DNA of 64,000 nucleotides from Rhodococcus opacus (GTDB lineage: Bacteria; Actinomycetota; Actinomycetes; Mycobacteriales; Mycobacteriaceae), in contig NZ_JAAXPA010000001.1 of the NCBI RefSeq assembly GCF_012396235.1, forward strand, positions 310,001-374,000, given 5' to 3'. Shown here piece after piece: positions 1 to 9,162 of this stretch; position 1 is the stretch's first letter; each line of letters opens with the position of its first letter. The notes under the pieces are model-generated. The model ran no database searches. It was not told the DNA's origin and worked only from the letters and a program-made list of their open reading frames with translations. The translations under genes were made by a program, and so were the position numbers.

Positions 1-973
1 CGTCAACAAGCTGTCCCCGGCGCTGCTCGCCGGCTGCACCGTCCTGCTCAAGCCCGCACCCGAATCTCCGCTCTCCACACACCTTCTCGCCGAAATCTTC
101 GCCGAGGCGGGTGTCCCCGAGGGTGTCATCTCCGTCCTGCCCGGTGGCGCCGAGACCGGCGAATACCTGGTGTCGCATCCCGGGATCGACAAGATCACGT
201 TCACCGGCAGCAGTCCCGTCGGCCGCAAGATCGGCGCCATCGCCGCACAGAACCTCAAGCGCTGCTCCCTCGAGCTGGGCGGCAAGTCGGCGGCCATCAT
301 CCTCGAGGACGCCGACCTCGCATCCACGATGCCGATGCTGGTGATGTCCGGGCTCATGAACACCGGGCAGGCATGCGTCGCGCAGACCCGGATCCTCGCT
401 CCGCGTTCCCGCTACGACGAGGTTCTGGACGCCCTCGTGGCGGGTGCCGGATTCATGACTGTCGGCGATCCCTCCGATCCGGCCGCGCAACTCGGTCCGC
501 TGATCTCCGAGAAGCAGCGCGACCGCGTCGAGGGCTACATCGCCAAGGGCAAGGAACAGGGCGCCCGCGTGGTACTCGGCGGCGGCCGTCCGGAAGGCCT
601 CGACAAGGGCTGGTACGTGGAGCCGACCATCTTCGCGGACGTCGACAACTCGATGACGATCGCCCGCGAGGAGATCTTCGGACCCGTCCTGTCCGTGATT
701 CCCTACGACTCCGAGGACGAGGCGATCAAGATCGCCAACGACTCCGACTACGGACTCGCCGGCTCGGTGTACACCACCGACATCGATCACGGTCTCGCCG
801 TCGCGAAGCAGATCCGCACCGGCACCTACGCCATCAACTGGTACGCGTTCGACCCCGGCTCACCGTTCGGCGGCTACAAGGCCTCCGGCATCGGTCGCGA
901 GAACGGACCGGAGGGGCTCGAAGCGTTCTGTGAGACCAAGTCCGTCCTCATGCCGCCCGGTTACAGCGGATAG
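1..973 (+). CDS. Aldehyde dehydrogenase, C-terminal part (5' end outside window)
   Basis: NAD(P)-dependent aldehyde dehydrogenase, oxidising an aldehyde to a carboxylic acid. The reading frame is open from base 2, so the N-terminus lies before the window; about 323 residues remain. Visible family features are the ELGGKSA segment with the general-base Glu, GQACVAQTR with the catalytic Cys, EEIFGPVLSV of the cofactor site, and the FGGYKASGIGRENG C-terminal motif. The substrate cannot be told from this part. A 40-bp palindrome follows 13 bases after the stop and may end transcription. Confidence 0.93.
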   Translation, partial: VNKLSPALLAGCTVLLKPAPESPLSTHLLAEIFAEAGVPEGVISVLPGGAETGEYLVSHPGIDKITFTGSSPVGRKIGAIAAQNLKRCSLELGGKSAAIILEDADLASTMPMLVMSGLMNTGQACVAQTRILAPRSRYDEVLDALVAGAGFMTVGDPSDPAAQLGPLISEKQRDRVEGYIAKGKEQGARVVLGGGRPEGLDKGWYVEPTIFADVDNSMTIAREEIFGPVLSVIPYDSEDEAIKIANDSDYGLAGSVYTTDIDHGLAVAKQIRTGTYAINWYAFDPGSPFGGYKASGIGRENGPEGLEAFCETKSVLMPPGYSG

Positions 974-986
974 GCGCTCCGCGCCC

Positions 987-1026
987 GTGCGCCTTTCTGG
1001 TTGCTGCAGCTACCAGAAAGGCGCAC
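987..1026. repeat. 40-bp palindrome, family B copy 1
   Basis: Near-perfect inverted repeat starting GTGCGCCTTTCTGGT and ending ACCAGAAAGGCGCAC, one mismatch in 20-base arms. It lies between the aldehyde dehydrogenase stop and the CDF exporter promoter. A second copy lies at 35876-35915. As RNA it would form a strong hairpin, so a terminator role is likely, although no U-tract follows. Confidence 0.85.
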
Positions 1027-1032
1027 AGGCGT

Positions 1033-1038
1033 TAGCGT
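1033..1038 (+). promoter_or_regulatory. -10 box TAGCGT of leaderless CDF gene
   Basis: TAGCGT ends six bases before the GTG at 1045, so transcription would begin at or next to the start codon. There is no Shine-Dalgarno sequence in front of that GTG. Confidence 0.5.
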
Positions 1039-1044
1039 GATCGG

Positions 1045-2004
1045 GTGACCGCATCGACTCCGGACACCACCCACGACGCCGACGGTGAGAGTGCACTCAC
1101 CGTCGTTCTCGCGTTCGGCGCGAACATTCTGATCGCACTGGCCAAGACCGTCGCCGCGGTGGTCACCGGCTCGGCGTCGATGGTGGCGGAGGCCGCCCAC
1201 TCGTGGGCCGACTCGGGCAACGAGATCCTGCTCCTGATCGCCAATTCGCGGGCCAAGCGCACGCCGGACCGCATCCATCCGCTCGGGTACGGGCGCGAGG
1301 CCTACGTGTGGTCGATGTTCGCGGCGCTCGGGTTGTTCGCGCTGGGCGCGGGGGTGTCCGTCACGCACGGCATCCAGGAGCTCGTGCACGCCGAGCCAGC
1401 AACGAACTTCGCCGTCGCATACGTCGTGCTCGGTGTCTCGTTCGTGCTCGAGTCCATCTCCTTCCAGCAGGCGTACCGACAGTTGCGCGCCGAGGCCATC
1501 GCCATCGACCGCGACGTCCTGGCCCACGCACTCCGCACGTCCGACCCGACCACCCGGGCCGTGTTCGCGGAGGACGCCGCGGCGCTCATCGGTTTGGTCA
1601 TCGCGTTCCTGGGCGTTCTGCTGCACCAGATCACGGGATCGGCGATCCCCGACGCAATTGGCTCCATCCTGGTCGGGATCCTGCTCGGCGTCATCGCGCT
1701 GATTCTGATCGACCGCAACCGGCGATTCCTGATCGGCGAGGAGGCATCCCTCGCCCTGCGCCAGGCCGGCATCGAGGCGCTCGAGGCGCTGCCCGAGGTC
1801 GACCGGGTGACGTTTCTGCGCATGGAGTACCTGGGACCACGACAGGCGTACCTGGTGGCGAGCGTCGACCTGGTCGGTGACTACGCGGAGTCCCGTGTCG
1901 CCCATACCCTCCGTGACCTCGAGGCCCGGCTCGAACGGAACTCGCACGTCGTCCGCGCGATACTCACCCTGTCGACAGAGGACGAGCCGACGATCACCCT
2001 GTGA
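1045..2004 (+). CDS. Cation diffusion facilitator (CDF) metal exporter
   Basis: Inner-membrane divalent-cation/proton antiporter of the CDF family, 319 residues with GTG start. The N-terminal half has about six hydrophobic helices. The metal site of helix 2 is visible as AAHSWADSGNE (His-xxx-Asp) and that of helix 5 as FAEDAAALIG, where Glu-Asp replaces the more usual His-xxx-Asp. The C-terminal ~90 residues form the cytosolic ferredoxin-like domain. The start follows a -10 hexamer by six bases, suggesting a leaderless message. The metal (Zn, Mn, Fe or Co) cannot be assigned. Confidence 0.9.
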   Translation: MTASTPDTTHDADGESALTVVLAFGANILIALAKTVAAVVTGSASMVAEAAHSWADSGNEILLLIANSRAKRTPDRIHPLGYGREAYVWSMFAALGLFALGAGVSVTHGIQELVHAEPATNFAVAYVVLGVSFVLESISFQQAYRQLRAEAIAIDRDVLAHALRTSDPTTRAVFAEDAAALIGLVIAFLGVLLHQITGSAIPDAIGSILVGILLGVIALILIDRNRRFLIGEEASLALRQAGIEALEALPEVDRVTFLRMEYLGPRQAYLVASVDLVGDYAESRVAHTLRDLEARLERNSHVVRAILTLSTEDEPTITL

Positions 2005-2033
2005 GATCGCCGGCTCGCCGCCGTTTCTGCGGT

Positions 2034-2534
2034 CTAGCTGCCGAACTGGACCCCGCCCAGCGGGCCGCCGACGAGGACGATCTGCGGCATCGTGGTCTGG
2101 GGGTTGGCGACGGTGCTCAGCGACAGGCATTCGCCGATGACCGCGTACGCGCCGTCCGGAAGCTCCGGTGTGGTGAACGTCTTGACCGCGTTGCCTGCGG
2201 CGTTCGCGACGACGCGCTCGATCGGGTTGGTGGCCCACGCGACGAATCCCGGTTCGAGGACGACGGTGGGATCGGCGAGGACGGCGGGCAGCTTGGTGGC
2301 GTCGAATGCCACTGCACCGCAGGACTGGGCGTCCAGCAGATTCAGGACGTTGGGGTTAGTGACGGTGATGTCGAGGGTGTTTCCGTCGACCGCGGTCACC
2401 ACGGTGGGAGGCTGGACTTCCGTCGCTGCGGATGCGGTCGCCGGCATGGTGACGGCTACGGTGGCGGCGGCCGCGGCAGCGAGTGCGGCACCTCCGGCGA
2501 GTCGTTTCATGCCCCTACTGGTCCCTGTCTGCAT
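2034..2534 (-). CDS. Secreted protein of unknown function
   Basis: I do not recognise the family. The 166-residue product starts with a clear Sec signal: basic MKR, then the alanine-rich stretch GGAALAAAAAATVAV and a likely cleavage site after ATASA. The mature ~130 residues contain two cysteines (QSCGAV and GECLSL), enough for one disulfide. ATG 2534 is chosen because GAAAGGA lies six bases upstream; an internal ATG at 2510 would also keep the signal peptide. Confidence 0.75.
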   Translation of the reverse strand: MQTGTSRGMKRLAGGAALAAAAAATVAVTMPATASAATEVQPPTVVTAVDGNTLDITVTNPNVLNLLDAQSCGAVAFDATKLPAVLADPTVVLEPGFVAWATNPIERVVANAAGNAVKTFTTPELPDGAYAVIGECLSLSTVANPQTTMPQIVLVGGPLGGVQFGS

Positions 2535-2625
2535 CTGCAATCCTTTCGTCGGGTGCGAGCTTCGAGAATCGAGGCTTTACAAACCGAATGGTATGCGTTT
2601 ACTGCAGAATCCTCCCCTGAAACGA

Positions 2626-2670
2626 CGAATGTCACAGTGGTTCAGTCGGACTGAACCACTGTGACATTCG
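2626..2670. terminator. 45-bp perfect palindrome downstream of pckG
   Basis: Two 22-base arms match perfectly around one central G (the right arm starts GACTGAACCACTGTGAC). It begins 14 bases past the pckG stop on the minus strand and lies upstream of the secreted-protein gene. It best fits a hairpin terminator for pckG. Its sequence is unrelated to palindrome families A and B. Confidence 0.65.
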
Positions 2671-2683
2671 GTCACCGGGGGGA

Positions 2684-4513
<1,830 letters not shown>

Positions 4514-4787
4514 CAAACTCTCCTGGGGTGAGCCGGAACCGGACCATCTGCCGTCCGCTGAGAGAACCTCGCAGCGAGTGCCAGACGGTCCGATTTCCCC
4601 TCTCGGCGGGGTCCAGCCAGGCCGTCCATGCCACATGGAAGACGCGGGCGCCGGGTGTCCTATCCCTAGAGGTTAACGCCGCGAGTCCCATCTCGGGGAA
4701 TCGGGTGCGGTTGGAATGGTCACAGAAACGATTCAGTAGAGCTACCAGGGGCCTTTCCCGCGTCTGCAGTGCGGATTTCGGAGGTGT

Positions 4788-5099
4788 TCAGCCGTTACCG
4801 AGAGTCCCACCATCGGTCTGCTGCCAGTGCACGACGCCGTCGCCGTCGCGGCGAAACTCCCAAGACGCGTACTCGCCGTCCTCGTGGATCATCGTCAGAT
4901 GGTCTGCGTCGCCGTCCGAGTCGAGGTCGGAGGCGATGACGACGGCGTCGCCCGCGTCGAAGGTCTGGGTGTCGAGGACGCCGTCTCCGTCGATGTCGTG
5001 GGTCGGATCGGTGAGCGCGACCGCCCCGGAATCGTGACCGAAAGTGTTCGGATCGACGTCCGGCACGTCCGGGACCAGAAAACTCTCAGTCGTCGCCAC
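4788..5099 (-). CDS. Small acidic protein with Asp-rich, calcium-site-like repeats
   Basis: Product of 103 residues, rich in Asp and Gly, with two segments of the DxDxDG type (DIDGDGVLDTQTFDAGD and DLDSDGDADHLT) that resemble EF-hand or thrombospondin type-3 calcium sites. A Trp-containing end (YASWEFRRDGDGVVHW) follows. There is no signal peptide or membrane helix. The GTG start has AGGGAG upstream. The layout resembles actinobacterial DUF6802-type proteins, but that link is from memory. Function unknown. Confidence 0.72.
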   Translation of the reverse strand: MATTESFLVPDVPDVDPNTFGHDSGAVALTDPTHDIDGDGVLDTQTFDAGDAVVIASDLDSDGDADHLTMIHEDGEYASWEFRRDGDGVVHWQQTDGGTLGNG

Positions 5100-5204
5100 C
5101 GCGGTCTCCCTTCACATTTCGGACCAGTTTCCCGCACAAATCAAGACATATCAAGATAATTCAACACGATCCCACACGAAAGCGGGCGAACACCGGTCAG
5201 GTAC

Positions 5205-6653
5205 CTATGTATTCAGACGTTCGATGCGGCGATTCGGTTCCCCCGACTGCCTGCGGACCTCCTGCAGCCCCCGGTCGACGGCCCCGAGGTCACGTTCACA
5301 GGACGACAGCTGCCCGTTGCGCCTCGCGGCGAGGCGACGCAGTTCACCCTCGATCTGCGCGACCCGCTCGTCGACGTCCCGGGCGCAGACCCGGCTGTCG
5401 GCGATGATCGCCTCACTCGCCTGAGCCTCGGCCGCGAGCAACCGAGCGAGGACGAACTGCTCCCACTGGGACCGCACGTGCACCAGCGCCTCGGTGGCCC
5501 ACTGCCGCACGTGGGCACGCTCGGCGACGTGCCCGCGCGCCCGGGTCAGCCACCACGCCGCGACGGCTCCCAGCGCGAGGGTGAGCGGGATGGTCGCGAT
5601 GTCCAGCGCGGGCACCATCGACAGCGGCGAGACCACCAGCCTGCCCAGACCGAGCCCGGCGGACGCACCGATCAGGATCGTCATCCGGTCTTCGAGTCCG
5701 CGGTGTCGCGGCTCGGGCCCGTCCGGCGCAACCGGCTCCGGCAGCGGAACGGCGGTGTCGGCCGCGGACACGGTGACGCCGACCCGCGACCGCAGGTCGT
5801 CGAGGCGCGCGGCGACCGCGGCATCGACCGCACCACTTCGCTCGCGCACCATTTCGGCCAGCCGGTCGGGGTAGCCCTCGAGCGTCCCGCGGCCGGCACG
5901 GTCGATCTCGGCGCGCGCGGTCGTTCCGGCCGCGCGAAACTGTGCGGCCACCTCGTGCATCAACTCGACCTTCGCGAGCTGGACCTGACCGCGGAGCTGC
6001 GCGACCCGTTCGGTGCGCCTGCCGTCCCGCAGCGTCATCGCGCGAACCCGCTCGGCGCGCAGTTCCGCGCCGGGCTCGGTCTCCCGCACGGACCGGGCAG
6101 TGGCCGCGATCATGCGCCGGGTCTGCTCGAGCACGGCCTCGGTGACGGAACGCGGGTCGGGGGCCTGGGCGCGGACGGCACGCAGGAGTGCCGCGAGCAG
6201 CGCCTCGGCCCCGGAGCCCCCCGCCGCCACCGGGTGGATCTCTGCGTCGGCGAACCGCGCCGCATGCCGGGCGAGGAGGGCCCGGTTGCGTTCGCTCACC
6301 CCTGCCCAGTTCCGGTGGACATCGGTCTTGGAGAGCGCGAAGACCACCGGACAGGCCGGTCGCGCGACGACGTCCAGAACGGACAGCTCCTCCCGTCCGA
6401 GTGGTGCCGCGGCATCGAGCACCATCAGGACCACGCGGGCGTCGATCGGGTCCTCCACGAATGTGAGCGCGGACGCGTCGAGAGCGCGGAGCCCGCCCAC
6501 GAGCGTGGTCTTCCCGGAGCGCCGCGGCCCCGCCACGAACACACCGCGCTGCGAGGCTTCACCGGACTTCAAGCGGGCGACGCCGTCGGGGTTCCATCGC
6601 GTCACCACGTCGACGGTCTCGGCGGGCAGATCCGACAGCTGTTGCGTCGTCAC
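5205..6653 (-). CDS. P-loop GTPase with membrane helices (Rv0210-like)
   Basis: Product of 482 residues with a GTPase domain in the first ~170. It shows a canonical Walker A (GPRRSGKTTLV, near residue 40) and a G4-like FALSKTD. Long Arg/Glu-rich helices follow, then a hydrophobic hairpin near residue 320-360 (ILIGASAGLGLGRLVV...TLALGAVAAWWLT) and a final coiled coil. This dynamin-like layout suggests a membrane-bound GTPase. The GTG start overlaps the TGA of the upstream GTPase by four bases, so the pair is probably translationally coupled. Position matches M. tuberculosis Rv0209-Rv0210, next to pckG and divergent from the mmpL3 operon. Role unknown. Confidence 0.82.
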   Translation of the reverse strand: MTTQQLSDLPAETVDVVTRWNPDGVARLKSGEASQRGVFVAGPRRSGKTTLVGGLRALDASALTFVEDPIDARVVLMVLDAAAPLGREELSVLDVVARPACPVVFALSKTDVHRNWAGVSERNRALLARHAARFADAEIHPVAAGGSGAEALLAALLRAVRAQAPDPRSVTEAVLEQTRRMIAATARSVRETEPGAELRAERVRAMTLRDGRRTERVAQLRGQVQLAKVELMHEVAAQFRAAGTTARAEIDRAGRGTLEGYPDRLAEMVRERSGAVDAAVAARLDDLRSRVGVTVSAADTAVPLPEPVAPDGPEPRHRGLEDRMTILIGASAGLGLGRLVVSPLSMVPALDIATIPLTLALGAVAAWWLTRARGHVAERAHVRQWATEALVHVRSQWEQFVLARLLAAEAQASEAIIADSRVCARDVDERVAQIEGELRRLAARRNGQLSSCERDLGAVDRGLQEVRRQSGEPNRRIERLNT

Positions 6654-7525
6654 GTTCCGGGGCTGCCGCTCAGCTGCTGCCAGACCCGAACGTAGTGACG
6701 CCGGACGTCGACGACCGCCCGGCGCCGGCGGGCCGTCGGTTGCCGGGCGAGTTGCGCCCGCCACCAGTCCGCGCACCGGGCGGCGTCCGCGGCGCTGGAC
6801 GGCGACCCTGGCGCCTCCGCGACGCAATCGGCGAGATGAAGCCTGGCCGCGGCGGCCGCGAGCGCGGCAGCATGGTCGCCGGCGAGATACCGCTCCAGCA
6901 CGTCGCGGGATGCCGGGCTGCGCGCCGCCTGCGACCGCAGTGTGTTCAGCAGGGTCTCGGCGCGGCGTGCCCGGGATCGTGTGACCCGATCGGCGACGGC
7001 GGCCGACACCGCGTCGATCCCGGACTCCGGTGCCGGCCCTTCGATCGCGAGCGTTCCGATGAGGGGCAGAGCCGGGAGGCCGCCTTCCTCCGAGCACTCG
7101 GCGGCACGCGCGGTCGCCGTCGCCCAGGCGTCGGCTGCCGCGCGCGACGCGCCCAACGTGTCCGACTTGTTGAGGACGAACAGAGCCTGCGCCGGATCCA
7201 GCGTCCGCGCGGCGTCCCGGTCGGCGTCGCGCACCGACTCGACGAGGACGTAGACCACGACGTCGCCATCCAGCGTGGGGTCGGGCGCGCCGGGCACGTC
7301 GACGGCGTCCGCTTCCTCCACGACGGCGTCGGCGATCCCGTTCGCGGTCAGCGCCGAGGCCACGGTCGACCTGCCCACACCCGCTCGACCCGCGGTCTGG
7401 ACCCGGATCGGCGCCCGAAACGCGGCCACGGCGCCGCGCACACGGTCGCCGGCAACCCCGTCCAGTGCCGCCACTCGTTCGGCGAGATCCGCCAGTTCCC
7501 CGCCCCCGGCATCTGCAGTGCCCAT
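6650..7525 (-). CDS. P-loop GTPase-like protein with altered Walker A (Rv0209-like)
   Basis: Product of 291 residues encoded upstream of and overlapping the larger GTPase. The N-terminal P-loop reads GRAGVGRST: the invariant Walker A lysine is replaced by arginine, so nucleotide hydrolysis may be weak or absent. G4 (FVLNKSD) is intact. The C-terminal half is alanine-rich and helical. ATG 7525 has a GGGGGG tract upstream. It heads a two-gene operon divergent from trmB-mmpL3. A pair of one altered and one normal GTPase suggests a heteromeric unit, which is inference. Confidence 0.8.
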   Translation of the reverse strand: MGTADAGGGELADLAERVAALDGVAGDRVRGAVAAFRAPIRVQTAGRAGVGRSTVASALTANGIADAVVEEADAVDVPGAPDPTLDGDVVVYVLVESVRDADRDAARTLDPAQALFVLNKSDTLGASRAAADAWATATARAAECSEEGGLPALPLIGTLAIEGPAPESGIDAVSAAVADRVTRSRARRAETLLNTLRSQAARSPASRDVLERYLAGDHAAALAAAAARLHLADCVAEAPGSPSSAADAARCADWWRAQLARQPTARRRRAVVDVRRHYVRVWQQLSGSPGT

Positions 7526-7683
7526 GACGCAGTCACCCCCCTTCGTCCCGCGCCGATTCTGTCAGACTCGCCCCGAATCGGCGTGGGCAACCGTGCAGGC
7601 TGGGCACCGGATTATCGAAAAAGTCTCAAGGTGAACTTCAGACCCGTATGCCGGAAACGCCCCTCATGCGTGACAATGGTCCG

Positions 7684-8424
7684 GTGAACCACGCTGATCA
7701 GGATGCACCCGCCGTCCCCGAGGAGGGGCAGACGAAGGACTCGAAGGGGTCTCGTCTCCACCCGAGGGTGACCAGTTTCCGCTCGCGCAGGGGCGCCCTG
7801 ACCGCTGCGCAGCAGGAGTCATGGGACCGGCAATGGCCCGAGATCGGCGCGGACGTCTCGGACAATCGCCTGGATGCGCCGACGTGGTTCGGCCGCGACG
7901 CCCCTCTGATCCTCGAGATCGGCTCGGGCACCGGTACCGCCACCGCGGCGATGGCGAAGGCCGAACCCCACGTGAACCTCATCGCCGTCGAGGTCTACCG
8001 GCCCGGCCTCGCACAGTTGCTTCAACAGATCGAACGGGACGAGATCCCGAACATCCGGGTCCTGCGCGGCGACGCCATGGATGTCCTGGAGAACATGATC
8101 GAGCCGGAATCGCTCACCGGAGTCCGTGTCTTCTTCCCGGACCCGTGGCCGAAGGCCCGCCATCACAAGCGGCGCCTGCTGCAGTCCCCCACTTTCGCCC
8201 TGATCGCGAGCCGGCTGAAGGCCGGCGGTGTGTTGCATGTCGCAACAGATCACGCCGAGTACGCCGAGGCCATCGCCGAGGCAGGCAACGCGGAACCCCT
8301 CCTGACCTCCCTCGACTGGGAATCGCCGATGACGCACGAGCGTCCGGTGACGAAGTTCGAGGACAAGGCCCACCAGGTCGGCAGTGCGATCACCGAGTTG
8401 ATTTGGGGGAAGATCAGGTCATGA
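7684..8424 (+). CDS. trmB: tRNA (guanine-N7-)-methyltransferase
   Basis: SAM-dependent enzyme that makes m7G in the variable loop of tRNAs. The SAM motif I is LILEIGSGTGTATAAMAKAEP; VFFPDPWPKARHHKRRLL is the hallmark TrmB motif, and TDHAEYAE follows. Start: GTG 7684 lies six bases after GACAAT, fitting a leaderless message; in-frame ATGs at 7666 and 7648 are alternatives, none with a convincing Shine-Dalgarno. The stop overlaps the next ATG (ATGA). Order trmB - NYN - mmpL3 equals M. tuberculosis Rv0208c-Rv0206c. Confidence 0.95.
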   Translation: MNHADQDAPAVPEEGQTKDSKGSRLHPRVTSFRSRRGALTAAQQESWDRQWPEIGADVSDNRLDAPTWFGRDAPLILEIGSGTGTATAAMAKAEPHVNLIAVEVYRPGLAQLLQQIERDEIPNIRVLRGDAMDVLENMIEPESLTGVRVFFPDPWPKARHHKRRLLQSPTFALIASRLKAGGVLHVATDHAEYAEAIAEAGNAEPLLTSLDWESPMTHERPVTKFEDKAHQVGSAITELIWGKIRS

Positions 8425-9152
8425 GCGTCAGCGAGCAGTACTCCGACATAGCCGGCGCGGTCCCGGCAGGCACCGCCGTGTCGTCAGGATCTCCCGTGGC
8501 AGGTGCACGTGACGGACGCCACCAGAAGCGGGTCCTCCTCGTCTGGGACGCCCCGAACCTCGACATGGGCCTCGGCGCCATCCTCGGCGGCCGGCCCACG
8601 GCTGCCTACCGGCCACGATTCGACGCGCTCGGCCGCTGGCTGCTCTCCCGGACCGCGGAACTGTCCGCGTCCGGCACCGACACACTCGAACCCGAGGCGA
8701 CGGTCTTCACCAACATCGCGGCTGGCAGCGCCGATGTCGTGAGACCGTGGGTCGAAGCCTTGCGTAATGTGGGCTTCGCGGTGTTCGCCAAGCCGAAGAT
8801 CGATGAGGACAGCGACGTCGATTCCGACATGCTCGACCACATCGCGCTTCGTCACGGCGAGGGGCTGGCCGGTGTCATGGTCGCCTCCGCCGACGGTCAA
8901 GCGTTTCGCGAACCGTTGGAGGACATCGCCGCGACCGGCATTCCGGTCCAGATACTCGGGTTCCGCGAGCACGCCAGCTGGGCGGTCGCGTCCGACCTTC
9001 TGGACTTCGTCGATCTCGAGGACATCCCCGGCGTGTTCCGGGAGCCACTCCCTCGGGTCAGCCTCGACACACTGCCCGACGAGGGTGCCTGGTTGCAGCC
9101 GTTCCGACCGCTTTCCGCCCTGCTCGTCGGGCGGAAGAGTGCTGCCGAGTAG
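8421..9152 (+). CDS. NYN-domain (PIN-like) protein, Rv0207c-like
   Basis: Product of 243 residues. The NYN/PIN-like fold, typical of metal-dependent RNases, is indicated by LLVWDAPNLDM near residue 45 and the acidic DEDSDVDSDMLDHIAL and VMVASADGQAF segments. The first ~35 residues are low complexity. It sits between trmB (ATGA overlap) and mmpL3, whose ribosome site overlaps its TAG stop, so all three are one operon. Association with RNA processing fits the fold, but a substrate is unknown. Confidence 0.85.
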   Translation: MSVSEQYSDIAGAVPAGTAVSSGSPVAGARDGRHQKRVLLVWDAPNLDMGLGAILGGRPTAAYRPRFDALGRWLLSRTAELSASGTDTLEPEATVFTNIAAGSADVVRPWVEALRNVGFAVFAKPKIDEDSDVDSDMLDHIALRHGEGLAGVMVASADGQAFREPLEDIAATGIPVQILGFREHASWAVASDLLDFVDLEDIPGVFREPLPRVSLDTLPDEGAWLQPFRPLSALLVGRKSAAE

Positions 9153-9162
9153 GAGTTGATCA

